NCBI RefSeq assembly: GCF_902168175.1
Contig: NZ_CABHOU010000076.1
Span: forward strand, 226,001 to 290,000
Length of the DNA stretch: 64,000 nucleotides
Reading direction: 5' to 3'
Origin: an uncultured Chitinophaga sp.
Lineage (GTDB): Bacteria; Bacteroidota; Bacteroidia; Chitinophagales; Chitinophagaceae
The position numbers and the translations under genes were made by a program. This document shows positions 33,543 to 41,240 of this stretch, piece by piece. The notes beneath the pieces were generated by a model, which was not told where the DNA came from, searched no databases, and saw only the letters and a list, made by a program, of their open reading frames with translations. Positions within the stretch are counted from its first letter, which is position 1; every line of letters begins with the position of its first letter.

Positions 33543-34834
33543 GTTTTATAACCGACAAACAAACACTGGAAGATCTGAACCTGCTCGGCAAGTTCAAATC
33601 ACAATCCGTGTTCAGCCTTTTTAATCACGTTAAAACTGCAGGTGGCGAAAGACTGCTGGAGCAAATGTTCCTGCATCCGCTAAGTAATCCGGCAGACATA
33701 AACGACAGGACCGCCATCTTCCGTTATTACCAGGCGCAGGCGCTTGTATTTCCTTTTTCTAAAGAGGAATTTCAACTGGCAGAAAACTACCTCGACGGTG
33801 GTGGCGCAGGAAATTACATAGGTGCAGTGGCGGGCATTTTGCAGAAAAAGGTGATGAGCAGCCTTGTGCGCGATGTTCGTTTCGGTGAATTGTATGCCGG
33901 CCTACAGGCCACTATCGGTCTGCTACAAAAGCTTACCGCATTTTCCGCGTTATTAAAACCCGGCAATGCCGAAGCGGAGGCACTTAAAGCTTTGCTGTCG
34001 GATAATCGCTTAAAAGCCGTTATACAGGCAAAAGGCCCGCGGTTAGCGGAGGTGATTAGTTACGATTATTTGTTGCGTACAAAAATGCGCCCGCAAATGG
34101 AGCGCATGTTACAGACGGTGCATAAGATGGATGTATACATAGCAGTAAGTGATGTAGCCCGCGCCGGCTATTATTGTTATCCGCAAGCCCTTGAGGCCGA
34201 TCAGCAAAAGGCGGAGATCAGGGACCTGCGTCATCCTGCTTTGGCTAAAGCCATTCCCAATTCTTTGTCGCTGAACAGGGAAGGGAACCTGCTTTTTCTC
34301 ACCGGGGCGAACATGGCTGGCAAATCCACTTTTATGAAATCGTTCGGCATGGCTGTTTACCTGGCGCATATGGGCTTTCCGGTGGCTGCCGCGCAAATGG
34401 AGTTCTCTGTACGCGACGGGCTTTATACTTCTATTAACGTGCCCGATAACCTGCAAATGGGGTACAGTCATTTTTACGCAGAGGTGCAAAGGGTTAAAAC
34501 CGTAGCTGAAGCCGTGAGCCGCGGAGAACGCCTGATCGTGATATTCGACGAACTCTTTAAAGGCACTAATGTGAAGGACGCTTACGACGCTACACTGGCT
34601 GTGTCGGCTGCGTTCGGCGCGTACGGGACCTGCCTTTTCATTATTAGCACCCACATTATTGAAGTAGGAGAGGCGCTGCGTGAAACCGGCAGCCGGGTAT
34701 TATTCCGCTACCTGCCTACCGTGATGGACGGTGCCGTGCCGCGGTACACGTACCAGCTGGCCGAGGGTATTACCGAAGACCGGCAGGGCATGCTGATCGT
34801 TCAGAATGAGGGGATACTTGAATTGTTAAGTTGA
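33539..34834 (+). CDS. MutS-family ATPase lacking mismatch-recognition domain (paralog 2)
   Basis: The 431-residue protein is a tandem paralog of the preceding gene. Both begin with a TDKQTLxDLN motif and share the same domain order. Walker A is TGANMAGKSTFMKS (about 254-267), Walker B is LIVIFDELFKGTN and the ST motif is FIISTHIIEVG. Like its neighbour it lacks domains I and II of MutS1. The ATGA overlap implies translational coupling. It is the last gene before a bidirectional terminator and closes the sigma/FecR/SusCD/ABC/MutS-like set. Confidence 0.9.
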   Translation: MSFITDKQTLEDLNLLGKFKSQSVFSLFNHVKTAGGERLLEQMFLHPLSNPADINDRTAIFRYYQAQALVFPFSKEEFQLAENYLDGGGAGNYIGAVAGILQKKVMSSLVRDVRFGELYAGLQATIGLLQKLTAFSALLKPGNAEAEALKALLSDNRLKAVIQAKGPRLAEVISYDYLLRTKMRPQMERMLQTVHKMDVYIAVSDVARAGYYCYPQALEADQQKAEIRDLRHPALAKAIPNSLSLNREGNLLFLTGANMAGKSTFMKSFGMAVYLAHMGFPVAAAQMEFSVRDGLYTSINVPDNLQMGYSHFYAEVQRVKTVAEAVSRGERLIVIFDELFKGTNVKDAYDATLAVSAAFGAYGTCLFIISTHIIEVGEALRETGSRVLFRYLPTVMDGAVPRYTYQLAEGITEDRQGMLIVQNEGILELLS

Positions 34835-34864
34835 CAGAGGTAAAGGCATTATTATATACAAGAA

Positions 34865-34890
34865 AAAGGCCAGCGTTTACACTGGCCTTT
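34865..34890. terminator. Bidirectional intrinsic terminator
   Basis: A 9-bp stem (AAAGGCCAG with CTGGCCTTT, loop CGTTTACA) lies between the convergent MutS-like and ferritin-like genes, with A/T tails on both sides. Confidence 0.8.
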
Positions 34891-34923
34891 CCTGGAAATT
34901 ATTACTGCGATGTTTAAACTTGT

Positions 34924-35499
34924 TTATTCTGCCGCCGCTTCTTCATTAATGCTGCCTACTGCAATTTCAGTAAGCGCCACGTCGGTTTGCTTTTCGTTAT
35001 CGAGCGTTTGTTGCAGTAATTGCACCACTTCGGTGTGGCCCATATTTTCTGCAAAAGTTCTAAGTGTGCCGTACGTGCCGATTTCGTAATGCTCCACTTT
35101 CTGTGCTGCGAGAATGAGTGCGGCATCACGTATCATTGTACCTTTCTCTGTGTCTTCAATAATTGAAGTGGCTTCGGCCAGCAGGCCTTCCATTGCATCG
35201 CATTTTTTAGCTACGGCTTTTTCCCCAAGCGATTCGAACACTTTTTCCAGTGTCACCACATGTTGTTGTGTTTCCTGCGTGTGTTTTTCAAACGCAGCTT
35301 TCAGTTCGTCGCTGGTAGCCGCTTTTTGCATTTTGGGGAGCGCCTTTACCAGGTGTTTCTCCGCCCAGTAGATGTCCTTCAGTTCGTCAACGAAAAATTC
35401 ATGGAACTCTGAGTTTTCCATTTTGCCCGTTTTTCCTGCGGGTTTAGAGGCGGATGACTTGCTTTTTGAAGGCGTTGTTTTGGTGCTTGTGTTTGCCAT
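34924..35499 (-). CDS. Ferritin-like domain protein of the YciE/YciF (DUF892) family
   Basis: The 191-residue product has a lysine/serine-rich disordered tail (about 1-30). A four-helix DUF892 domain follows (FFVDELKDIYWAEKHLVKAL, ETQQHVVTLEKVFESLGEKA, AQKVEHYEIGTYGTLRTFAE, QTLDNEKQTDVALTEIA). The conserved Glu and His residues fit a di-metal ferritin-like site. YciE/YciF-type proteins are induced under osmotic or oxidative stress; their activity is not established. The gene stands alone on the minus strand. Confidence 0.9.
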   Translation of the reverse strand: MANTSTKTTPSKSKSSASKPAGKTGKMENSEFHEFFVDELKDIYWAEKHLVKALPKMQKAATSDELKAAFEKHTQETQQHVVTLEKVFESLGEKAVAKKCDAMEGLLAEATSIIEDTEKGTMIRDAALILAAQKVEHYEIGTYGTLRTFAENMGHTEVVQLLQQTLDNEKQTDVALTEIAVGSINEEAAAE

Positions 35500-35750
35500 A
35501 ATAGTTAGATTTATATTTACGTATCTGGGTTCAAATCACGTGCCCACAATCAAGCTCTCCAAATTCCCGGTACATTCGTGGTGTTTCGTCCCCAAGCGGG
35601 GAAGCGTATGATGATTTTGATTGAAACTGAATGTAGTGGCGGTCCCGGCAGTACCGGCCGGCATAATTATTATTGTTTAAAAGATGAAACACAACTTAAT
35701 GCAGGCGGGCGATCTGGCCCTTTTGTTTTGTAACTCAAATACCGGAAAAG

Positions 35751-36173
35751 ATGAAACTCACACGCACTATGATCGATAGCATAGCAGGCACCACAGCAAT
35801 GACTCTTTTAAGTTATTATATTTCTGACAAGAAAAACAGGAATTACAGCGAGCCGGAGCTGCTGGCAGCTATGGTGCGTAAGCGGGCACCGGGGCTCAGT
35901 AAAAAGGCCGCCCTCACGGCAGGTTGGGGTATGCATTACGCCATTGGTATAGGCATGATGGCCGCTTTTCGTGGCATTTCAAAGAAAGGCGGTCTGGCGC
36001 GGCCGCTGATTTACGGGGTGGCTGGCGGTTTGTTAGGCATAGCCGCCTGGAAAGCCATGTTTAAAAAACACCCCAATCCACCATCAGCCGATCGAAGCGG
36101 TTTTTACAAACAACTGCTGCCGGCACATATCGTTTTTTGCCTGCCCCTGCTCTGGGACGACCACGAGAAGTAG
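35751..36173 (+). CDS. Small hypothetical membrane protein
   Basis: The 140-residue product has an N-terminal amphipathic segment (RTMIDSIAGTTAMTLLSYYI) and two likely membrane segments (GMHYAIGIGMMAAFRGI and PLIYGVAGGLLGIAAWKAMF). A third hydrophobic stretch lies near the C-terminus (LLPAHIVFCLPLL). I do not assign a family with confidence. It is monocistronic, between a stress-type ferritin-like gene and a sigma factor. Confidence 0.7.
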   Translation: MKLTRTMIDSIAGTTAMTLLSYYISDKKNRNYSEPELLAAMVRKRAPGLSKKAALTAGWGMHYAIGIGMMAAFRGISKKGGLARPLIYGVAGGLLGIAAWKAMFKKHPNPPSADRSGFYKQLLPAHIVFCLPLLWDDHEK

Positions 36174-36368
36174 CAGGTCTGCATTTTACGGCTATTTGTG
36201 CAGTAAGCCTATACATCCTATATTGGCACTTTTAGTGATGGCTGATGTTCCCAAAGCGGGGAAACACGAAGCTGTTAAGGGGTCCGTTATCCCTTTATGT
36301 GGAAAAAAAGACGTCCCCGCCTGTAAGAAAACATCTCCGCCTGCGACTAATGAGTAAACAGCCTGCGC

Positions 36369-36866
36369 ATGGAGAAAGAATTTATGGACCTGGTAAACGA
36401 TCACCGTGCCCTGATATTTAAGGTGTGCAACCTCTATTGCCAGGATGCAGGCAGCCGTAACGACCTGTTCCAGGAAATTGTATTACAGCTTTGGAAATCT
36501 TATCCGTCGTTCAGGAAGCAGTCGGCTGGCAGCACCTGGATATACAGGGTGGCGCTCAATACGGCCATCTCCAATTTCCGGAAACAGCAAAAGTCGCCCG
36601 GCAGTTCATCGCTGGATGAAATGGGTTTTGATATACCCGACATGCATCCGTCTGCCATGCAACAGGAACAGGTAGATGCGCTTTACGAGGCGATACAACA
36701 GCTCTCCGAAATCGAAAAAGCAATTATCCTGCTGTACCTGGACGAAAAATCGTACGAGGAGATCAGCGCTATTATGGGCATTACGCTCAGTAATGTAGGC
36801 GTTCGGCTGAACCGTATTAAACAGAAACTTACTCACCTTATAAAAAGCAAACAACATGGAGCTTGA
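36369..36866 (+). CDS. ECF-type RNA polymerase sigma factor
   Basis: The 165-residue protein shows sigma region 2 (NDLFQEIVLQLWKSYPSFRK, STWIYRVALNTAISNFRKQQ) and region 4 (LSEIEKAIILLYLDEKSYEE, ISAIMGITLSNVGVRLNRIK). Its shortness and the downstream partner place it among small ECF factors controlled by a membrane protein. The 3' end overlaps the next gene by 11 bases, which implies coupled translation. Upstream a near-repeat (CCCCGCCTG at 36315, CTCCGCCTG at 36335) could belong to its promoter region, but this is weak. Confidence 0.9.
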   Translation: MEKEFMDLVNDHRALIFKVCNLYCQDAGSRNDLFQEIVLQLWKSYPSFRKQSAGSTWIYRVALNTAISNFRKQQKSPGSSSLDEMGFDIPDMHPSAMQQEQVDALYEAIQQLSEIEKAIILLYLDEKSYEEISAIMGITLSNVGVRLNRIKQKLTHLIKSKQHGA

Positions 36867-37485
36867 GGAATTAAAATCCACCTGGAACCGCTATGAGCAG
36901 CAGATCACCTCTACGCAGCGGCTGAGTGAAAGGCTGATCACAAGTATGCTGCAGGAGCGGTCGCGTTCGAGAGTGGCAGGAATACGAAGGGAGAATAGCC
37001 TGCTGCTGGTATACCTTGTGTTATTGTTAGGCGTACTGGCCGCTATTTTTATCGGTAACCCGTTCGACTTTACCTATGGCTGGCAGTATATTCCGTACGG
37101 CTTGCTCTGCGCTGGCGTGATGGCGGCTGTTGCGCGCCTGGTTAAAAACCAGCGGGAGCTCAATACAAACATCAATACTATTGGTCTGGCCCCGTTTCTG
37201 AGTAAGGTGATCAAAGGTTACGAGAAAAGCGCCCGGATGGAAACCTGGTTTGGTTTGCTGATGTTTACGGGCGGAGTGGCTACGGTGTTTTCCTTTCTGC
37301 CCCATAAATTACAACATAAGGGATTGTGGCCGGCCTTGGGCGAAACAGCGATCGGTGTTGGTATTACGTTGCTCATTTATTTCGTTGCTTTTAAAGCCGG
37401 TGCGTTCCGTAACCGGAAGAAAGAAGGGTTTGAGAATGATCTTCGGGAGCTGAACGAGTTGAATGCGGAACTGAAAGGTATCTAA
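36856..37485 (+). CDS. Membrane protein, putative partner of the upstream sigma factor
   Basis: The 209-residue product has a soluble charged N-terminus (MELEELKSTWNRYEQQIT) and two paired membrane segments (LLLVYLVLLLGVLAAIFIG with YIPYGLLCAGVMAAVARLV, and MFTGGVATVFSFLP with ETAIGVGITLLIYFVAF). A basic charged C-terminal tail follows. The 11-base overlap with the sigma gene and the soluble helix facing the cytoplasm suggest an anti-sigma or regulatory role. The sequence is not a FecR or zinc-binding anti-sigma type; the role is inferred from position. Confidence 0.75.
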   Translation: MELEELKSTWNRYEQQITSTQRLSERLITSMLQERSRSRVAGIRRENSLLLVYLVLLLGVLAAIFIGNPFDFTYGWQYIPYGLLCAGVMAAVARLVKNQRELNTNINTIGLAPFLSKVIKGYEKSARMETWFGLLMFTGGVATVFSFLPHKLQHKGLWPALGETAIGVGITLLIYFVAFKAGAFRNRKKEGFENDLRELNELNAELKGI

Positions 37486-37516
37486 CATAGAATAGATAGG
37501 GTTATAAAGAAATTAA

Positions 37517-37554
37517 GACAGGGTATGTTCCAAAAACATATCCTGTCCTGTTTT
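37517..37554 (+). terminator. Intrinsic terminator of the second sigma operon
   Basis: A 13-bp stem with one G-U pair (GACAGGGTATGTT with AACATATCCTGTC, loop CCAAA) is followed by CTGTTTT. Confidence 0.75.
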
Positions 37555-37640
37555 ACAGCGCCCGCTCATCAAAATTAAAGAAATCATCATCACACCCCAT
37601 TTAATTCCTTCGTATTTTGGCCGCCACATTTGAAACGAAG

Positions 37641-39689
37641 ATGATAATACGACTTACGGGAATAATGCTGGGGCTGACCATACTGGCACTGCCGGCAACC
37701 GCGCAGCAGCGTACGCAACAGGTAAATGTTTTCCTCGGCACCTCCGGCGATCATGGGCAGCTTTCCCCCGCGGCCTCCTACCCATTCAGTATGATGAGCA
37801 TTGTGCCGCAAACTTACCCGGCTATTCATACCGGGTACGAGTATGCGGCTAAACAATACCTTGGTTTTGCGCATACGGTGTTTGAGGGTGTGGGTTGCAG
37901 AGGGAGTGGAGGCAACATCCTTGTGAGGCCTTTCCTCGGCCATAGCGATAGTGGTAAATTGGAGAAGGCGGCGCAAGCAGCCTCTCCGGGCTTTTACAGT
38001 GTAGCTTTTACCAACCAGGTAAAGGCGGAGTTCACGGTGTTTGAAAAATCAGGCATTCATCATTACCAGTTCCCGGCAGGCCCTAAAGGTTTTACTATTG
38101 ACCTGAAACATACGCTGGCGAACGATTTTGTAGCGGAGGGACACAGTGTGAGCGGTGATACGGTAAAAGGTTGGATAGAAGCTAAAACGACCTGTAATGC
38201 CGGTAAATACCGGCTGTATTATTTCCTTAAGTTCAGCGAGGCAGTAACCATTAGCACTACCGGAGAGCATAGCCTGCGGGTGGTGCCGGCCGCCGGTACC
38301 AGGGATATTGAGATGCGTATCGCCCTCTCGTCCGTAAGTACCGACTATGCACAGCAGGCCGTTCCCAATTTATCTTTTACAAATATGAAAAAGGCGGCAG
38401 ACAGTGCCTGGCAGCAACAGTTGGGCCGTATTTCCGTATCAGGGAATAAAGAGCGGGAGTCGTTGTTCTACTCTTTGATGTACCGCGCTTTACAATCGCC
38501 CTACGATATTTCGGAACCTGATGGCACCTACAGGGCTACTGATGGCAGTTTACATCAATCGTCCACCAAACGGTACAATGGCTGGGCCATCTGGGATAAC
38601 TATCGTACACAATTACCGTTACTGTCGCTGATGTACCCAGGGCAATACGCCGATATGGCTACTTCCATTGCCGAAATGTACCTGCGTGGTAAAAAAGACT
38701 ATGCCACGCAAACCGAGCCGTCTAACACCGTAAGGACGGAGCATGCGATGGTTGTACTGCTTGATGCCATTCGTAAGGGATATAAGATAGACATTGCCGC
38801 CATCCGCGACCAACTGATCAAAGAAGCCGACGGCCTCGACTTCGGTACGCCAGACAAGGCCCTGGAAGCCAGTTATGATACCTGGGCACTTTCGCAAATA
38901 CTGGCCGCTAACGGTGATACGGGACTTGCGGCGAAGTACCTCGCTAAAGCATTGGGATACAAAACCTACTGGAACAAAGACTTCCGCGATATCAGTAAAA
39001 ACGATGTAGACAGGATGCAGGCCCGTGGTCTTTACCAGGGTACTATCTGGCAATACCGCTGGTTTGTGCCGTTCGATGTAAAAGGCCTGATCGGTCTTAC
39101 AGGAAGAGAAGAGGCATTTACGCAACAACTTGATTATTTCTTCGATAACGACCTGTACAACCACGCCAATGAGCCTGATTTACAGGCCCCGCTGATGTAC
39201 AACGCCACTGCCAAACCGTGGAAGTCGCAGCAACTGATGCACGCTTACGCCGCAGATACTGTAGTGCAATATTACTTCAACGACAACAGCCGCGGAATCG
39301 ATCCGTTCGTTGACCGTATCTATAAAAACATCCCGCAAAGTTACATCCGTACGATGGACGACGATGCCGGTGCTATGTCGGCCTGGTTTGTATTTACCGC
39401 CAGCGGTATTCATCCCGCCTGTGTGGGCTGGCCGGTATATTACCTGAACGTGCCTTTATTTCCCGAAGTAAAGCTACAATGGCCGGGCAGGCAGCCGTTA
39501 CAGATACGTGTACAGAACTACGCGGATAAAAACGTGTACATCGCTAAAGTGGTATTAAATGGGAAAGTGTTGAACAGGAATTACCTGACACAGCAGGAGA
39601 TCACCAATGGCGGTACGCTGCTGATCACCGCTTCCGCCACACCGGTGAAAGAGCAGGCAACCGAACGGTGGGTGGCGGAAGTAAAGTAA
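37641..39689 (+). CDS. GH92-family glycoside hydrolase (alpha-mannosidase-like), secreted
   Basis: The product of about 682 residues has a signal peptide (MIIRLTGIMLGLTILALPATA). The GH92 features are VNVFLGTSGDHGQLSPAASY, GYEYAAKQYLGFAHTVFEG, WAIWDNYRTQLPLLSLMYPG, HANEPDLQAPLMYN and DDDAGAMSAWFVFTASGIHP. GH92 enzymes are calcium-dependent exo-alpha-mannosidases. The NEP segment is in the place of the catalytic region, but surrounding residues differ from classic members (ANEP, DDDAG), so a variant specificity is possible. It is slightly shorter than the usual 740-770 residues. The ATG at 37641 is chosen because it opens the signal peptide. The PPC-domain gene follows closely. Confidence 0.88.
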   Translation: MIIRLTGIMLGLTILALPATAQQRTQQVNVFLGTSGDHGQLSPAASYPFSMMSIVPQTYPAIHTGYEYAAKQYLGFAHTVFEGVGCRGSGGNILVRPFLGHSDSGKLEKAAQAASPGFYSVAFTNQVKAEFTVFEKSGIHHYQFPAGPKGFTIDLKHTLANDFVAEGHSVSGDTVKGWIEAKTTCNAGKYRLYYFLKFSEAVTISTTGEHSLRVVPAAGTRDIEMRIALSSVSTDYAQQAVPNLSFTNMKKAADSAWQQQLGRISVSGNKERESLFYSLMYRALQSPYDISEPDGTYRATDGSLHQSSTKRYNGWAIWDNYRTQLPLLSLMYPGQYADMATSIAEMYLRGKKDYATQTEPSNTVRTEHAMVVLLDAIRKGYKIDIAAIRDQLIKEADGLDFGTPDKALEASYDTWALSQILAANGDTGLAAKYLAKALGYKTYWNKDFRDISKNDVDRMQARGLYQGTIWQYRWFVPFDVKGLIGLTGREEAFTQQLDYFFDNDLYNHANEPDLQAPLMYNATAKPWKSQQLMHAYAADTVVQYYFNDNSRGIDPFVDRIYKNIPQSYIRTMDDDAGAMSAWFVFTASGIHPACVGWPVYYLNVPLFPEVKLQWPGRQPLQIRVQNYADKNVYIAKVVLNGKVLNRNYLTQQEITNGGTLLITASATPVKEQATERWVAEVK

Positions 39690-39727
39690 TGGCAAACGAT
39701 TTGCGTAAAAACGATAAACAGTTTGTT

Positions 39728-40201
39728 ATGCGATACGCCGTACTGAGCTTCCTGCTCCTTTTTACCATTGCTGCCAGCGCCCAGAAATACACCAAAGTAC
39801 CCACAGGCTACCTGATGGTATTGCAGCAGGGCGACAGTATTATCCCGGAACTGGAACGGTTTGCGGTGAAAGAGAACATCCCGTCTGCTAATCTCACCGC
39901 GATGGGATTCGTGAACGTGACCTTCGGGTTCTTCGACTTTAAAACGAAACAGTATACGCCTAAAACCTTTAAGGAGGTGGAAATGGCGGCCATGCAGGGC
40001 AGCATTGCCTGGAAAGAGGGCAAACCCAGTCTTCACCTGCACGGCGTGGCTACAGACAGGGAGTTCAAAGCTTACGGCGGGCATATTCTGGAGGGTACGG
40101 TGTCTACAGGATCGCTGGAGATAATGATTATCGTGCATGATAAGCGGTTGGAGCGGAGGCGGGATGAAGCGTTAGGGGCGGATGTGCTGAGGGTGGAGTA
40201 A
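39728..40201 (+). CDS. Secreted PPC/DUF296-domain protein
   Basis: The start at 39728 gives a signal peptide (MRYAVLSFLLLFTIAASAQ) and a mature PPC (DUF296/AF0104-type) domain: GYLMVLQQGDSIIPELERFA, ANLTAMGFVNVTFGFFD, LHLHGVATDREFKAYGGHIL, then EGTVSTGSLEIMI. The HLHG and GGHIL motifs give the His residues of the proposed metal site. Plant relatives bind DNA and bacterial ones are mostly cytoplasmic, so export is notable. An ATG at 39689 overlapping the GH92 stop is possible but would bury the signal peptide. It probably shares a transcript with the glycosidase. Confidence 0.82.
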   Translation: MRYAVLSFLLLFTIAASAQKYTKVPTGYLMVLQQGDSIIPELERFAVKENIPSANLTAMGFVNVTFGFFDFKTKQYTPKTFKEVEMAAMQGSIAWKEGKPSLHLHGVATDREFKAYGGHILEGTVSTGSLEIMIIVHDKRLERRRDEALGADVLRVE

Positions 40202-40233
40202 GGGAAACCAGCCTGTGATCGGGATGCGCCCGT

Positions 40234-40359
40234 TCATCCTAATACCTTGTTTTTACGCTGTAACACATCGCCGCTTTTGCTAAAATAGTGTTGCAGAAGG
40301 CCGCTGCTAACGTTCGAATGTGTGGGTGCGTACCGGTCCACAAAGTGAATAATATGATC
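40234..40359 (-). pseudogene. Possible C-terminal gene fragment, family unknown
   Basis: The minus strand encodes about 42 residues with protein-like composition (DHIIHFVDRYAPTHSNVSSG, then LLQHYFSKSGDVLQRKN) ending in TGA. There is no start or upstream coding continuation in frame. It may be a remnant of a lost gene, or chance. No family is recognised. Confidence 0.25.
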
Positions 40360-40405
40360 CCCCCTGCCCCCTGATAACCCCGTTTTCTTCCGGCGACCCT
40401 ATACT

Positions 40406-40484
40406 CATCCTATATCGATTCTTTATCCTGCTTGTGCACCAGCAAGGGTTTCAGAGGATTTGGATAAAGGATAGATAAAGGATG
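40406..40484. repeat. Imperfect inverted repeat with TTTATCC arms
   Basis: Arms 40406-40428 and 40462-40484 match at 20 of 23 positions in inverted orientation with a 33-base spacer. The right arm itself contains an 11-bp tandem unit, (G/A)GATAAAGGAT. It resembles a small palindromic interspersed element. No transposase or target duplication is visible. Confidence 0.45.
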
Positions 40485-40589
40485 GTGTACCCTGTATAAG
40501 GCCCGCTTGTATAATCCTGCGATTTAAAGGTAGTTAATAGCATGTGTTTGCCTGTAGCCCGCCCCCGAGTTCTTAGTTAAAGCACACTT

Positions 40590-40625
40590 AGCAAGTGTTA
40601 CGCAACCGGTTGCGTAACACTTGCT
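40590..40625. promoter_or_regulatory. 36-bp perfect palindrome with LacI-type operator core
   Basis: Positions 40590-40607 are the exact reverse complement of 40608-40625. The centre ACGCAACCGGTTGCGT has the CG-centred layout of LacI/GalR operators. Related half-sites occur at 40820 and 53826, and two LacI-family genes lie in the same locus. It is upstream of the SusC gene at 41241. Confidence 0.65.
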
Positions 40626-40678
40626 GCTTCTTATGCCGCCAGCAGCGCCTAAGTAGTTATTTAATACATTGATTAATA

Positions 40679-40813
40679 ATGCGTAGTGGTCTTTTTTTCC
40701 TGTTGCCACTGGGTATTGCAACATCTGCGGGTTCGTTATCGTACATGGCAGCCCTATGGCCCTTGGGTGAGGCTATTAATGCCAGTGACGTGGCCACAGA
40801 GAGATTTAAATAA
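40679..40813 (+). CDS. Possible 44-residue small ORF
   Basis: ATG at 40679 opens 44 codons (MRSGLFFLLPLGIATSAGSL, then SYMAALWPLGEAINASDVAT) ending in TAA. It lies between the large palindrome and the second operator. The N-terminus is hydrophobic like a leader or small membrane peptide. There is no family match and it may be chance or a gene fragment. Confidence 0.25.
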   Translation: MRSGLFFLLPLGIATSAGSLSYMAALWPLGEAINASDVATERFK

Positions 40814-40819
40814 AAAATA

Positions 40820-40860
40820 CTGCAACCGATTGTGTTTTTTGAAATATTTGCCTATATTCG
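40820..40860 (+). promoter_or_regulatory. Second LacI-type operator overlapping a probable SusC promoter
   Basis: CTGCAACCGATTGTG (40820-40834) is a variant of the palindrome core. Its TTG (40830-40832) is 20 bases upstream of TATATTCG (40853-40860), close to the Bacteroidota -33/-7 spacing, so repressor binding would block the promoter. This implies a leader of about 370 nt. From 40861 to 41240 I see no gene or clear structure. Confidence 0.5.
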
Positions 40861-41240
40861 TTTAACCAAGTTGTACAGACGATACGAACGCTGAAGAATG
40901 GCAGGAGCTTTCAGGGTCCGCGTGTTTTGTTTCAGGTAAATTCCGCCGAATCGTATACAGGTTATAGTGTAGCAAACTTGTCCCCGGCATCCCCGATAAT
41001 TAGCATTACAGATATTAAGATTTCCACGTACGGTAATAAACAATAGCAACAGCAAGGACAATAGTTTTCACGTTAGGTATTATACTTCCGACTCTTTTAA
41101 ATTGAGAAAAAAGACCAGAATTCCCGGATTGGTTTAACAAAAGCATATAGAACAATACTATCAACTAAGATCGGGCAGCTGATTGGGCCCCGCATTCCCT
41201 CCATCAGACAACAATTAATAATCGATTAAACTTCCACACA

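Noticed and set aside
35531..35542. GGTTCAAATC, a tRNA T-loop-like sequence
   Set aside because: No acceptor stem, anticodon arm or D-arm can be folded around it.
36311..36345. Near-repeat CCCCGCCTG / CTCCGCCTG upstream of the second sigma factor
   Set aside because: Two short imperfect copies at a 20-base spacing are not enough to call a regulatory site.
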